From the NCBI RefSeq assembly GCF_900637515.1, contig NZ_LR134375.1:1199952-1263951 (forward strand): 64,000 bases of DNA, given 5' to 3'. Both the position numbers and the translations under genes were made by a program. This document shows, one piece after another, positions 18,029 through 27,206 of this stretch. The DNA comes from Veillonella dispar (GTDB taxonomy: Bacteria > Bacillota > Negativicutes > Veillonellales > Veillonellaceae). Each line of letters starts with the position of its first letter. Positions within the stretch are counted from its first letter, which is position 1. Under the pieces are notes generated by a model. The model was given only the letters and a program-made list of their open reading frames with translations, did not search any database and had not been told where the DNA came from.

Positions 18029-18970
18029 TTATCCTTCAATAAAAATATTTTTTTCCACCTTCAAAGAGTGGTTAGTTCGTTTCATAATCCCTATAAATCC
18101 ATGAGGACCATAGGCTCTATAATAATGTTCTGGTTCAGTATAAGAAAATTCGCTACTAATAGGCAATTCCTTACCTTGCACCATCATCTTTAATTGTACA
18201 CTATTTACCATTACTTTTGAAAGATGAGAAACGGCTGTATCCGTTGGTAACAATAGGCTTTCACCATGAAGCATCAACTCTTCAGCCATTTTAGCAGAAT
18301 CAATATCAAATGGTCCTACTTGAGTACGTGCCAAGGATGTCATGGTTCCTGGTATACCTAATGAAACACAGATATCACGCAATAATGAACGAATATAAGT
18401 ACCTCCAGAACAAGTTACACGAACTGTAAAATAAGGAAAACCATATGCTATCAGCTCAATATGTTTAATATGAATCTGACGTAATGGTAATTCTACAGGA
18501 ATCCCTTTACGAGCATATTCATAAGCACGTATACCATTTATCTTAATAGCAGAATATTTTGATGGTCTCTGGTTTTGTACACCAATAAAGGTATTTAATG
18601 TATTAACTAATTCATCAAAAGTAGGTTTAAGCATAGCATCGGAAAGTTCTGAACTTTGAATGTATTCATTCAATAGAACGCCGTCTCGCAATACCATATC
18701 TTTATCAGGTAATACCTGTTGCCCAGAACTATCTTCAGTATCAGTAAAAGTACCAAATTTACATTCTGCCACATAGGTTTTATCAAACCCCTCTGTATAC
18801 TCAATAAGACGCGTAGCCTTACCAAGAAAAACGGGCAACACACCATAGGCCATAGGATCTAAAGTACCACTATGACCAATGCGCTTTTCTTTTAAAATGC
18901 GGCGACAAATGGCAACAGCATCATGGCTTGTTATTCCAGGAGGTTTTAAAAATGGTAAAATGCCATCCAT
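18029..18970 (-). CDS. truB: tRNA pseudouridine-55 synthase TruB
   Basis: 313 aa. The catalytic aspartate lies in GHSGTLDPMAYGVLPV, followed by the KxYxxEC-type segment TYVAECKFG and the RPSKYSAIKINGIRAYEYAR region. It makes pseudouridine 55 in the T-loop of tRNAs. It overlaps the nrnA stop by one base (TAATG) and lies in the usual rbfA-nrnA-truB-ribF order. Confidence 0.96.
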   Translation of the reverse strand: MDGILPFLKPPGITSHDAVAICRRILKEKRIGHSGTLDPMAYGVLPVFLGKATRLIEYTEGFDKTYVAECKFGTFTDTEDSSGQQVLPDKDMVLRDGVLLNEYIQSSELSDAMLKPTFDELVNTLNTFIGVQNQRPSKYSAIKINGIRAYEYARKGIPVELPLRQIHIKHIELIAYGFPYFTVRVTCSGGTYIRSLLRDICVSLGIPGTMTSLARTQVGPFDIDSAKMAEELMLHGESLLLPTDTAVSHLSKVMVNSVQLKMMVQGKELPISSEFSYTEPEHYYRAYGPHGFIGIMKRTNHSLKVEKNIFIEG

Positions 18971-19914
18971 TATTTAATCACCTCAATAAGAGCTTGTTTT
19001 GCTTCCTGTAATGGTAAATTAATGGTACAACCGGAAGCTCGAATATGTCCGCCACCGCCAAAATTGCTAGCTATAGCATTCACGTCAGTTCCTTTAGAAC
19101 GCAAGCTTACCCGCGTTCTATCATCAGCTTCAGCTTTTAATAAAATAGCTATATCAACAGTATCAACGTTTCTAATAATATCTACAAAACCATCCGTATC
19201 ATCCCCAAGAATTGTCATGGCTTCACGATTCAACTCGATTGTAGCCACGGTGTTATTCTTGTAAAACTCGATAGTTTGCATAACTTGTTTTGTTAATTCA
19301 AGACGACTGGCAGACACAGCTTCAATCGTTTCAGAAATAACATTAGGTCTAGCACCAGCTGCTACACATTTTGCAGCCATTTCTAAAGTATTGGCTGTGG
19401 TATTACTGAACTTAAAGAAACCACAGTCTGTAGCAATAGCCATATATAATGCAGTGCCCATAGACTCAGTGATAGGCCAATTCCATTTTGTACATAAATA
19501 GGTAATAATTTCACCAGTAGCAGCAAAATTAGGCTTTAAATATAGATGATCCGCAAACTCCGTATTAGAAATATGGTGGTCTATATTAAAAATAGGTGCA
19601 CTCCATAGTGCACCTACTTTGCCAATTCGCTCATACGTGCTAGCATCCAATACCATTAGCATATCAATATCAACAGGATTTGTTTCAAAATACGCTACAT
19701 CATGGATGTGGTCCGTATATCGTAAGAATGAGTACTTTTCAGGAACTACATCATCCACTACCATATATACAGTTTTACCTTGCCCTACAAGGGCTTCGTA
19801 AAAGGCCACCATGGACCCGATAGCATCACCATCAGGTCTTACATGGACGGTTAGCATAATAGAATTAGCTTCACACAGAGCCACATGTAATTGATTAATA
19901 GTAATCTTACTCAT
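18970..19914 (-). CDS. nrnA: DHH phosphoesterase NrnA (nanoRNase / pAp phosphatase)
   Basis: 314 aa. The DHH-family motifs HVRPDGDAIGS (about 24-34), VLDAST, NIDHHISN and the DHHA1 motif GGGGHIRASG are visible. NrnA degrades 2-5 nt RNA fragments and hydrolyses 3'-phosphoadenosine 5'-phosphate. It replaces the oligoribonuclease Orn in Firmicutes and can also act on pGpG, the product of HD-GYP or EAL enzymes, which is of interest beside the HD-GYP gene in this window. Between rbfA and truB. Confidence 0.93.
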   Translation of the reverse strand: MSKITINQLHVALCEANSIMLTVHVRPDGDAIGSMVAFYEALVGQGKTVYMVVDDVVPEKYSFLRYTDHIHDVAYFETNPVDIDMLMVLDASTYERIGKVGALWSAPIFNIDHHISNTEFADHLYLKPNFAATGEIITYLCTKWNWPITESMGTALYMAIATDCGFFKFSNTTANTLEMAAKCVAAGARPNVISETIEAVSASRLELTKQVMQTIEFYKNNTVATIELNREAMTILGDDTDGFVDIIRNVDTVDIAILLKAEADDRTRVSLRSKGTDVNAIASNFGGGGHIRASGCTINLPLQEAKQALIEVIK

Positions 19915-19931
19915 GTTCTCTATCCTTTGTG

Positions 19932-20288
19932 TTAATTTTTTTCTTCGTCCTTTTTGATTTCATTCAAAAGGGATTCAATATGCATGCTATAGTCTAAAGA
20001 CGTATCCTTATCAAATGTGATAGAAGGAATATGGCGCAACTTAAGTACTTTGCCAAGCTCAGTACGAATATGGCCTGCTGCATGCTTTAAAGCGATAAGA
20101 GTATCTTCTTTTTCCTTATCGGAACCAAACAAGGAAACGTAAATTGTAGCCTCTCGTAAATCACCGGTTACATGAACATCGGTAATAGTAGTAAAGCCAA
20201 TGCGAGGATCTTTCAATCCACGCATCAACATTTGACTTACCTCTTGTTTGATGAATTCTTGTAATTTTCTGACACGAACGTCACTCAT
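19932..20288 (-). CDS. rbfA: Ribosome-binding factor A
   Basis: 118 aa, a single KH-type domain typical of RbfA, with DPRIGFTTITDVHVTGDL and the hydrophobic beta strand after it. It helps mature the 16S rRNA 5' end in 30S assembly and is needed for growth in the cold in many species. It lies 9 nt after infB and 17 nt before nrnA. Confidence 0.95.
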   Translation of the reverse strand: MSDVRVRKLQEFIKQEVSQMLMRGLKDPRIGFTTITDVHVTGDLREATIYVSLFGSDKEKEDTLIALKHAAGHIRTELGKVLKLRHIPSITFDKDTSLDYSMHIESLLNEIKKDEEKN

Positions 20289-20297
20289 ATAAACCTC

Positions 20298-22754
20298 CTA
20301 TATTTGAGGTGCAACTTCTTCCATCAAGTACGCTTCAATTACGTCGCCTTCCTTGATATCGCGGTAACCTTCTAAGGAGATACCACATTCGAAGGATGTT
20401 TTAACTTCTTTTACTTCGTCTTTGAATCGACGTAAAGAGTCAACCTTACCTTCAAATACAACAATACCATCACGGATCAAACGTACTTCAGAATCGTTAG
20501 TAATACGACCTTCTGTTACATAAGAACCGGCAACGATAGCTTTTGGTGTAGAAATAACTTGACGTACCTCTGCACGACCAACGACAACCTCTTTGAATTG
20601 AGGAGCCAACATACCACGCATCGCAGACTCAACGTCATTAATAGCATCGTAGATTACGCGATATGTACGAAGGTCAACTTTTTCATTTTCTGCAGCGCGA
20701 CGTACATTAGCATCAGGACGTACATTGAAGCCCATAACGATCGCATTAGATGCAGAAGCCAACATGATATCGGATTCATTAATAGCACCTACTGCAGCAT
20801 GAACGATAACGATACGTACTTCAGGATTTTTAATGCCTTCCAAGGATTGACGCAATGCTTCTACAGAGCCTTGAACGTCTGCTTTAATGATGATATTAAG
20901 ATCTTTTAACTCACCTTGTTGAATTTGATTGAAGATATCATCCAATGTAACTTTATGAGTAGCTTGCAATTCTTGAACGCGTTGTTTAGCAATACGTTTT
21001 TCTGCGATTGCACGTGCTTCGTTATCATCCATACCATTGATGATTTCACCAGCTTGTGGAACTTCTGAGAAGCCCAAGATTTCTACTGGCATAGAAGGAC
21101 GAGCTACTTTTACCTTTTCACCGCGTTCATTTGTCATGGCACGTACTTTACCATAAGCAGTACCAGCAAGTACAGTGTCACCTACACGAAGGGAACCTTT
21201 TTGTACTAATACGGTACATACAGCACCACGACCTTTATCAAGTTGAGCCTCGATAACCACGCCGTAAGCTTTACGGTTAGGATTCGCTTTTAATTCCATA
21301 ACTTCTGCTACGAGCAAAATATTTTCGAGCAAGTCGTCGATACCTTGTTTTTGTTTAGCAGAAACTGGAACCATGATTACATCGCCGCCCCATTCTTCTG
21401 GTAAAAGGCCATGTTCAGACAATTGTTGTTTAACATGGTCTGGGTTAGCACCTGGTTTATCCATTTTGTTGATAGCAACAATAATTGGTACATCAGCAGA
21501 TTTAGCATGGTTAATGGCTTCAATAGTTTGAGGCATTACACCATCATCGGCAGCTACTACAAGAACTGCGATATCTGTAGATTTTGCACCACGAAGACGC
21601 ATAGCCGTAAACGCTTCATGACCTGGAGTATCAAGGAATGTAATTTTATTGTCGTTATAACGAACTTGGTATGCACCGATATGTTGGGTGATACCACCTG
21701 CTTCGCCTGCTGTTACATTAGTTTGACGAATTACGTCCAATAAGGATGTTTTACCATGGTCAACGTGACCCATGATAGTAACAACTGGAGGACGAGGTTT
21801 CAATGTTTCTGGTGCATCTTCAATTTCAATAACATCTGTTGGATCTTCTTCAGGTTCTACTTCTGTTACAGTTACACCAAATTCTTCAGCTACGATTGTA
21901 GCTGTATCAACATCAACCTCTTGGTTAATGCTAGCCATAACACCTAAAAGCATCAATTTTTTGATGATTTCAGATACTTCGCGACCCATTTTTTCAGCTA
22001 GTTCTTTAACAGTTAAAGGACCAGATAATTCGATTTCTGTAGCAATCGCTGCTTCAGCCTTACGTTCAGCTTCAGCTTTTTGTTGTAAGTATTGTTCGTT
22101 ACGATGTTTTACGCGATTCTTTTTCTTTTGCATAGATGTAGATAACAAGGATTGAGGGCGGTTATTGCCACCTTTTTTATTCTTCTTGTTACGACGATCA
22201 TTGTTATTAGAATTGCGGTTATCATTGTTTCGATTGTCGTTATTGCGATTATCGTTATTACGAGCATCATTAGGGCGACCGTTATTACGATTATCATTAT
22301 TTCTGTTGTTGTTAGGGCGGTTATTAGCGCGGTCACCAGATTGTTGGTTACCTTCGGATTTACGTGTAGGCTCAGAGATTTGTACATGACGTACATTGCC
22401 CTTTTTATGGTCATTTTGTTTAGATTGATCGTCTTGTTTTTGACCACCTTGTTTGTAATTATCCTTTTTGTGTTCGTTAGAACGATTTTGATGTTGTTGT
22501 TTATGTGGTGCAGCTTCTTGTTTATGAGCTGCAGTTGGAGCAGATTTTTGTTCTACTTTTTGTTCTGTTTTTTGTGCTACTTTAGGTGCTTTAGATTTCT
22601 TACCTAATTGTTTTTTAACAATTTCATAACCAGAATCATCTACAGAATTAACTGCTTTAGTAACATTTACATTATGTTGTTGCAAAATAGAAATAACCTG
22701 CTTACTTTCTACGCCGAACTCTTTGGCGATTTCATGGACGCGCTTTTTGGACAT
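20298..22754 (-). CDS. infB: Translation initiation factor IF-2
   Basis: 818 aa. An N-terminal IF2_N domain (about 1-55) is followed by a long charged and polar linker, a second IF2_N module (about 240-295) and the GTPase core: [17 protein letters not shown] and [10 protein letters not shown]. The C-terminal domains bind fMet-tRNA. IF-2 brings the initiator tRNA to the ribosome. The linker carries an asparagine-rich repeat (residues about 143-185, bases 22200-22328) built on the unit NNDNR. GGGGGT lies upstream of the start. In the rimP operon between the L7Ae-like gene and rbfA. Confidence 0.96.
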   Translation of the reverse strand: MSKKRVHEIAKEFGVESKQVISILQQHNVNVTKAVNSVDDSGYEIVKKQLGKKSKAPKVAQKTEQKVEQKSAPTAAHKQEAAPHKQQHQNRSNEHKKDNYKQGGQKQDDQSKQNDHKKGNVRHVQISEPTRKSEGNQQSGDRANNRPNNNRNNDNRNNGRPNDARNNDNRNNDNRNNDNRNSNNNDRRNKKNKKGGNNRPQSLLSTSMQKKKNRVKHRNEQYLQQKAEAERKAEAAIATEIELSGPLTVKELAEKMGREVSEIIKKLMLLGVMASINQEVDVDTATIVAEEFGVTVTEVEPEEDPTDVIEIEDAPETLKPRPPVVTIMGHVDHGKTSLLDVIRQTNVTAGEAGGITQHIGAYQVRYNDNKITFLDTPGHEAFTAMRLRGAKSTDIAVLVVAADDGVMPQTIEAINHAKSADVPIIVAINKMDKPGANPDHVKQQLSEHGLLPEEWGGDVIMVPVSAKQKQGIDDLLENILLVAEVMELKANPNRKAYGVVIEAQLDKGRGAVCTVLVQKGSLRVGDTVLAGTAYGKVRAMTNERGEKVKVARPSMPVEILGFSEVPQAGEIINGMDDNEARAIAEKRIAKQRVQELQATHKVTLDDIFNQIQQGELKDLNIIIKADVQGSVEALRQSLEGIKNPEVRIVIVHAAVGAINESDIMLASASNAIVMGFNVRPDANVRRAAENEKVDLRTYRVIYDAINDVESAMRGMLAPQFKEVVVGRAEVRQVISTPKAIVAGSYVTEGRITNDSEVRLIRDGIVVFEGKVDSLRRFKDEVKEVKTSFECGISLEGYRDIKEGDVIEAYLMEEVAPQI
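22199..22328 (-). repeat. In-frame tandem repeat coding for Asn-rich linker of IF-2
   Basis: About 130 bp of degenerate 15-bp units coding NNDNR-like peptides, with two or three copies almost in perfect tandem. The unit length is a multiple of three, so gain or loss of copies would keep the frame. The region lies in the linker, not in the GTPase. Confidence 0.75.
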
Positions 22755-22769
22755 CTACATACCCCCTTA

Positions 22770-23075
22770 TTATCGATCAATCTCTTTTAATAATGCCTTT
22801 GCAAATCCATCATCTAGTACGGCGACTACTACCCTAACTTCCTTACCAATGGCCGTTCCTAAGGCCTCTTTATTGGCAATACTATGAAGTGGAATATGAT
22901 GTGTCTCTGCTAATTGAGTATATTTCTTTTCATTGTTGGCTGCACAGTCACCAGCGAGAAGTACCAATTTCGGTTCCTTTCTCTTTATAGCCTTTTCTAC
23001 GATGAAATCACCGGAAATAACTTTACCTGCTCGTTGTGCTAGACCTAAGAGATTCAAAATTTTATCTTCATTCAT
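22770..23075 (-). CDS. ylxQ: L7Ae/L30e-family RNA-binding protein (YlxQ-like)
   Basis: 101 aa, a single L7Ae/L30e-like fold, with LLGLAQRAGKVISGDF near the start and KPKLVLLAGDCAANN-type strands. Members bind kink-turn RNA; YlxQ is conserved between ylxR and infB but its exact role is not settled. There is no strong ribosome site at the ATG, 12 nt after the ylxR stop, so translation is probably coupled. Confidence 0.88.
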   Translation of the reverse strand: MNEDKILNLLGLAQRAGKVISGDFIVEKAIKRKEPKLVLLAGDCAANNEKKYTQLAETHHIPLHSIANKEALGTAIGKEVRVVVAVLDDGFAKALLKEIDR

Positions 23076-23087
23076 CTATATCAGTGA

Positions 23088-23357
23088 TTACTCATTCTCT
23101 TGTAAATCACGTTGTAACGCTTCGTATATCTCTTTTGATACACTATGCTTTAATGACCGTTCTAATCGTTTTGCCTTATAAGCTTGCTCAAAGCACGACA
23201 TGGATTCACATAGATAGGCTCCACGTCCTGGTGCTTTACCAGTGCGATCAATACTGATGTTACCGTCTGGGCTCAAAGCTACACGAATCAATTCACGTTT
23301 CGCCTTAGGCTCACCACATCCTACACAAGTTCGCATAGGTTGGGATTTCGGTTTCAT
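23088..23357 (-). CDS. ylxR: YlxR family RNA-binding protein (RnpM)
   Basis: 89 aa. It begins with the family motif PMRTCVGCGEPKAKREL and contains GRGAYLC, the two hallmarks of YlxR. Family members bind RNA; the Bacillus protein was reported to bind RNase P RNA and modulate its activity. Two bases separate it from nusA, in the conserved nusA-ylxR-ylxQ-infB order. Confidence 0.9.
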   Translation of the reverse strand: MKPKSQPMRTCVGCGEPKAKRELIRVALSPDGNISIDRTGKAPGRGAYLCESMSCFEQAYKAKRLERSLKHSVSKEIYEALQRDLQENE

Positions 23358-23359
23358 GA

Positions 23360-24436
23360 CTATTCACCATCCTCAGCATTGCCAAAACCTGTAAAAGGTT
23401 CTTCAGCAGCTTGAGTTTCGCTTTTAATATCGATTTTCCAGTTTGTTAACTTCGCAGCTAGACGAGCATTTTGACCAGCTTTACCAATGGCTAAGGATAA
23501 TTGATAATCAGGAACTACAACGTAAGAGGATTTTTCTTCTTCACTTACATCAACAGATACAACCTTTGCTGGACTCAAAGAGTTTGCGATATAAATTGCT
23601 GGATCTTCATCCCATTTAACGATATCAATCTTTTCATCATGTAACTCATCAACGATATGTTGTACACGTTGACCTTTAGGACCTACGCAAGCACCTACTG
23701 GGTCAACATTTTCATCGCGGCTATAAACAGCAATCTTAGAACGCATACCTGGCTCACGAGCTACGGATTTAAGCTCTACCACACCTTCATAAATTTCTGG
23801 TACCTCTAACTCAAAGAGGCGTTTTAATAAACCAGGATGTGTGCGGGAAATCATGATTTGAGGCCCTTTCGTAGTTTTCTTAACCTCTACGATATAGCAT
23901 TTAATGCGATCTCCTTCGCGATATGTTTCTGTAGCAATTTGCTCAGTAGGAGGCAAGATTGCTTCTGTTTTACCTAAATTGATAAATACATTTTTACCTT
24001 CAACACGTGTAATAACGCCAGTAATGATATCGCCTTCACGGCTATAGTATTCTTCGTATACTACGCTGCGTTCAGCCTCTTTCAAACGTTGAATAAGCAT
24101 TTGTTTTGCAGTATGGGCAGCACTACGGCCAAAGTTAGCTGGAGTAACATCGACTTCTACTACGTCGCCAATTTCAAAACGTTTGTCAATTTTGCGCGCT
24201 TCTAACAAGCTAATTTCTGTTTCTGGCAATTCCACAGTTTCCACTACTTGTTTTTTAGCCATTACTTTATAATCGCCTGTTTCACGGTCAATCACAACGT
24301 ACGCATCTGGATTAGATGTTGGTTCTTTGCGATATGCTTGCAACAATGCAGCCTCTAAGGATTCAAAAATAACCTCAGGAGCAAAACCTTTTTGCTTTGT
24401 AAGCACCATTACCGCTTGAATTAATTCTTGACTCAC
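23360..24436 (-). CDS. nusA: Transcription termination/antitermination factor NusA
   Basis: 358 aa, the short Firmicute form without the C-terminal acidic repeats of enterobacteria. Domains in order: N-terminal RNA polymerase-binding domain (about 1-125), S1 (about 130-200), KH1 and KH2 (about 200-345), with GACVGPKGQRVQHIVDEL and LAIGKAGQNARLAAKLT as KH loops. NusA influences pausing, intrinsic termination and rRNA antitermination. Second gene of the operon, 17 nt after rimP. Confidence 0.95.
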   Translation of the reverse strand: MSQELIQAVMVLTKQKGFAPEVIFESLEAALLQAYRKEPTSNPDAYVVIDRETGDYKVMAKKQVVETVELPETEISLLEARKIDKRFEIGDVVEVDVTPANFGRSAAHTAKQMLIQRLKEAERSVVYEEYYSREGDIITGVITRVEGKNVFINLGKTEAILPPTEQIATETYREGDRIKCYIVEVKKTTKGPQIMISRTHPGLLKRLFELEVPEIYEGVVELKSVAREPGMRSKIAVYSRDENVDPVGACVGPKGQRVQHIVDELHDEKIDIVKWDEDPAIYIANSLSPAKVVSVDVSEEEKSSYVVVPDYQLSLAIGKAGQNARLAAKLTNWKIDIKSETQAAEEPFTGFGNAEDGE

Positions 24437-24453
24437 TCGTATGCCTCCATATA

Positions 24454-24912
24454 TTAAAAATCAAGATGTAATCGAATTTGTGCAATGGCAGACCGTTCGA
24501 ATGTCATGCTTTCGCCATTGATAGTAAAATCGATAGTTGTGTCTGTAAAACCTTCTAATACACCAGTAAATTGCTTACTGCCATTAATCGGTTTAAATAG
24601 CTGGATATCAACATCACGACCATTATAGCGAACCAAATCCTTATCCTTCTTAAGAACTCGATCTAGGCCTGGAGAAGATACTTCCAATAAATAGTTTTCC
24701 GTAATTGGATCTTTTTCGTCGAGCACAGCACTTAGTTTTTCGCTAACCAACTGACAGTCATCCAAATCCACACCACCTGGTTTGTCGAGATAGACACGTA
24801 AATACCAATCGCGTTCACGAACGTAATCTACATCGACTAGTTCCATTTCGGTGCCGGCTATAATACCTTCAACTACAGAGGATACAAATTCCTCTACTGC
24901 TTCTCTCTTCAT
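24454..24912 (-). CDS. rimP: Ribosome maturation factor RimP
   Basis: 152 aa. RimP helps assemble the 30S subunit. Visible are the family segments LVDVDYVRERDWYLRVYLDKPGGVDLDDC and DYLLEVSSPGLDR-like NYLLEVSSPGLDRVL. I choose the ATG at 24912, with AAAGGAGG 8 nt upstream; an ATG two codons earlier is only 2 nt from the ribosome site, and a longer frame up to 24966 lacks one. First gene of the twelve-gene operon down to comF; promoter at 25045-25073. Confidence 0.93.
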   Translation of the reverse strand: MKREAVEEFVSSVVEGIIAGTEMELVDVDYVRERDWYLRVYLDKPGGVDLDDCQLVSEKLSAVLDEKDPITENYLLEVSSPGLDRVLKKDKDLVRYNGRDVDIQLFKPINGSKQFTGVLEGFTDTTIDFTINGESMTFERSAIAQIRLHLDF

Positions 24913-24991
24913 AGCCATCGCCTCCTTTATTACTACATCTTGTATATATCTCTTGATTACAAACACCTTATAATTAGGCTAATCATAAATG

Positions 24992-25017
24992 AAAGAGTGG
25001 ACATAAGCCCACTCTTT
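24992..25017 (-). promoter_or_regulatory. Leader hairpin of the rimP-nusA-infB operon
   Basis: Perfect 9-bp stem AAAGAGTGG (24992-25000) and CCACTCTTT (25009-25017) with an 8-nt loop. It lies about 20 nt after the predicted start site and about 80 nt before rimP. The T tract after it on the minus strand is short and interrupted, so it is a weak terminator or attenuator at most. Confidence 0.6.
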
Positions 25018-25044
25018 TAAAAGATTTATATAAAAGTCATATAT

Positions 25045-25073
25045 AGTATATCACATTTACTGTGTATATACAA
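25045..25073 (-). promoter_or_regulatory. Promoter of the rimP operon
   Basis: Minus strand: TTGTAT (25073-25068), 17 nt, TATACT (25050-25045), preceded by TGA, which makes an extended -10. It predicts a leader of about 125 nt. No clear terminator separates it from the upstream gene that ends at 25176, so some read-through is possible. Confidence 0.75.
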
Positions 25074-25175
25074 ATTCTACGCTTTCTTATGGGCTTTAAC
25101 CAAACACTCCCACTTAGATTATTTCATACAAATATAAAATAACTCAAAAAATAGCATAGTCACACTTTACAATTA

Positions 25176-25871
25176 TTAGTCAACCCGCTCATTTAACCCT
25201 TTCAATATAGGACCTAGATGCTCACGAAGAACAGCGGTTAAATCAACTAAATTTTTAGCATCTAAATGATGGTCTATTTCAGGATAGTTTTTATAACGAA
25301 GCTCTGCAAAGTACTCATCACGTAATTCGTTATAATATAGCAATAATCCAGTACATTCATCCATCTTACGATATTCACCGATAATAAAAGAACCATTAAT
25401 CATCCGAATTCCGTGAGCTGGATCAACATCACATATAAAACCTTCCAGTTCTTTAGGCATGACCTCGGAAAAATCCCAATCAGGTATGCCTCGGCGACGA
25501 TACGTAAAGGTAAAGTTATTCGCTGGCTCGATTAACATATTAGTTAAACCTTTGACACATCGATCTTGTAACCCCTTCCAGAACGACTCTAAATCAGCCC
25601 GTACAAACGAAATATCCACAAAGGAAAAGAGTGGCATTTCAATATGAACCGTATAGTCCTCTACCTCTTTATCATATAAGGCAGACCATCGCCACCCTAG
25701 ATTATTTTGATAATGGAAAATAGGTACCTTTAATACCTCTTCACCTGCTATAAGGCGTTCAAGTAGCACAGTGTAATCAGATTCATTGGATGCTACTAAG
25801 GTAAATCCCCCAATCTGCTGAGGCAACCATGAATAATCTAATGCTTTACAAGCTTCAATAATCGTTTCCAT
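25176..25871 (-). CDS. Protein of unknown function
   Basis: 231 aa; I do not recognise the family. It is soluble with no signal, membrane segment or repeats. It is rich in aromatic residues (several Trp and Tyr) and acidic overall. I prefer the ATG at 25871 (METII...), 6 nt after GAGG, over an ATG four codons upstream that has no ribosome site. Its start overlaps the end of the lytic transglycosylase gene, so the two are coupled. It is the last gene of the polA-coaE-transglycosylase group. No motif suggests an enzyme. Confidence 0.8.
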   Translation of the reverse strand: METIIEACKALDYSWLPQQIGGFTLVASNESDYTVLLERLIAGEEVLKVPIFHYQNNLGWRWSALYDKEVEDYTVHIEMPLFSFVDISFVRADLESFWKGLQDRCVKGLTNMLIEPANNFTFTYRRRGIPDWDFSEVMPKELEGFICDVDPAHGIRMINGSFIIGEYRKMDECTGLLLYYNELRDEYFAELRYKNYPEIDHHLDAKNLVDLTAVLREHLGPILKGLNERVD

Positions 25872-26409
25872 ATAATGCCTCATATTTCTGTTGATACTGT
25901 AAAACAGCTTTTACATAGCTACGTGTTTCTGGAAATGGTATAGTATCAACCATGCCATTCCATTTGTTCTCATTAATCCAGGATTCGACATGGCCGCGTC
26001 CCGCATTATACGCAGCTAACGCCTGCACCTCATCGCCATTAAATTCTTTTAATAAATGGCCTAGATACCATGTTCCTAACTCGATATTTGTTTCAGGCTC
26101 TTTTAGCTGACGATCTGTATAATTACCATGACCAACTTGTTGAGCAACCCAACGTGCTGTATCTGGCATGAGTTGCATCAATCCAAGAGCACCTGTTTCT
26201 GACTCAGCAGTATTCTTATATTTGCTTTCAGCTAAGATAACACTAGCCACCAAGGATGGTGGAACCTGTTCCTTCTCAGCTGCAGCCATCACTACATCTC
26301 TATAGTTAAAGGGGTACGCCACTTGACGCGCTAAAGGATCATCTAAATGAGCAAAATAAAACCACCCAAGTACGACGCACGATAACGCCGTTGCCGTTGC
26401 ACGTTTCAT
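25855..26409 (-). CDS. Lytic transglycosylase, Slt type
   Basis: 184 aa. An N-terminal hydrophobic signal or anchor (about 5-21) is followed by a goose-type lysozyme fold with catalytic Glu61 in AESKYKN, then GALGLMQLMP, ETNIELGTWYLG and ALAAYNAGRG, all hallmarks of Slt family 1 enzymes. It cleaves peptidoglycan strands in the periplasm with formation of anhydromuropeptides. In B. subtilis and relatives a similar gene follows coaE. Promoter of extended -10 type at 26504-26512. Confidence 0.92.
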   Translation of the reverse strand: MKRATATALSCVVLGWFYFAHLDDPLARQVAYPFNYRDVVMAAAEKEQVPPSLVASVILAESKYKNTAESETGALGLMQLMPDTARWVAQQVGHGNYTDRQLKEPETNIELGTWYLGHLLKEFNGDEVQALAAYNAGRGHVESWINENKWNGMVDTIPFPETRSYVKAVLQYQQKYEALYGNDY

Positions 26410-26503
26410 AAATCCCCCTTTCTACATATAACTACTATAACATTTACCATAATCTAGCTGTAACCAAATGCTAGGATACTATAATACTAAATTTCATGGG
26501 CTT

Positions 26504-26512
26504 ATTATACCA
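26504..26512 (-). promoter_or_regulatory. Extended -10 promoter before the lytic transglycosylase
   Basis: Minus strand TGGTATAAT, an exact extended -10 (TG-n-TATAAT), about 95 nt before the start ATG. No good -35 box at 17 nt. It would allow the last two genes of the group to be expressed apart from polA-coaE. Confidence 0.5.
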
Positions 26513-26557
26513 TTTAATACTATTTTTTATATACAAATTTTGACACATCTATTGTTA

Positions 26558-27172
26558 TTATTGAGGTTTTTGTAAAATCGGCTCTAGACGCTCACTCCAA
26601 ATTGTATCTAATTTTGCGGTCAAAGCCTGAGGCGTACCATTATTATCAATAATTAGATCTGCATAAGAGCGTTTATCGTCTAGTCGCATTTGACTATTAA
26701 TGCGAGCCAAAGCATCCTCTTTGGTATATCCATTGCGACTCATTAAGCGATCTTTCTGAGTAGGCTCGTTTACATAAACAAGCCAAACCTCATCCATCAT
26801 GGTATACCATTCCCCCTCTATGAGTAATGGAATATCATAGATTAAAATCGGTGTATTAACCGATTCATATTGAGATGTTAATTCCAAAATACGATTGCGA
26901 ATATGCGTTTTTAGACAGCTATTTAATAATTGTCGTTTTTCTTCATTGTGAAAGACTATAGCACCAAGCGCTTCACGATTGAGTGTGCCATCATCCTGTA
27001 AAACATGAGAACCAAAGGTATCTACAATGGCCTTTAAGCCCTTAGTCCCTGGCTCTACTACTTCGCGAGCTACAATATCAGCATCGATATAGGGTATTCC
27101 TTTGTCCTTAAAATAGGTAAGGACTGTACTCTTGCCTGATGCAATACCACCAGTTAAGCCTATTTTAAACAT
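26558..27172 (-). CDS. coaE: Dephospho-CoA kinase
   Basis: 204 aa. P-loop GLTGGIASGKST at residues 5-16, DADIVAREVVEPG, and the lid segment LMSRNGYTKEDALARINSQ are diagnostic. It phosphorylates dephospho-CoA, the last step of coenzyme A synthesis. It lies 34 nt after polA, the common Firmicute order, and 148 nt before the transglycosylase. Confidence 0.96.
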   Translation of the reverse strand: MFKIGLTGGIASGKSTVLTYFKDKGIPYIDADIVAREVVEPGTKGLKAIVDTFGSHVLQDDGTLNREALGAIVFHNEEKRQLLNSCLKTHIRNRILELTSQYESVNTPILIYDIPLLIEGEWYTMMDEVWLVYVNEPTQKDRLMSRNGYTKEDALARINSQMRLDDKRSYADLIIDNNGTPQALTAKLDTIWSERLEPILQKPQ

Positions 27173-27206
27173 ATATACCTTCTAACACGTAATACTATCA
27201 ATTAAA

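Noticed and set aside
22199-22328. CRISPR-like array
   Set aside because: The 15-bp repeats are in frame in infB, contiguous, and without spacers.
22152-22607. Plus-strand open frames rich in Ile, Val, Leu and Ser opposite infB
   Set aside because: They are the reverse reading of the Asn/Lys-rich repeat of IF-2 and have no ribosome sites.
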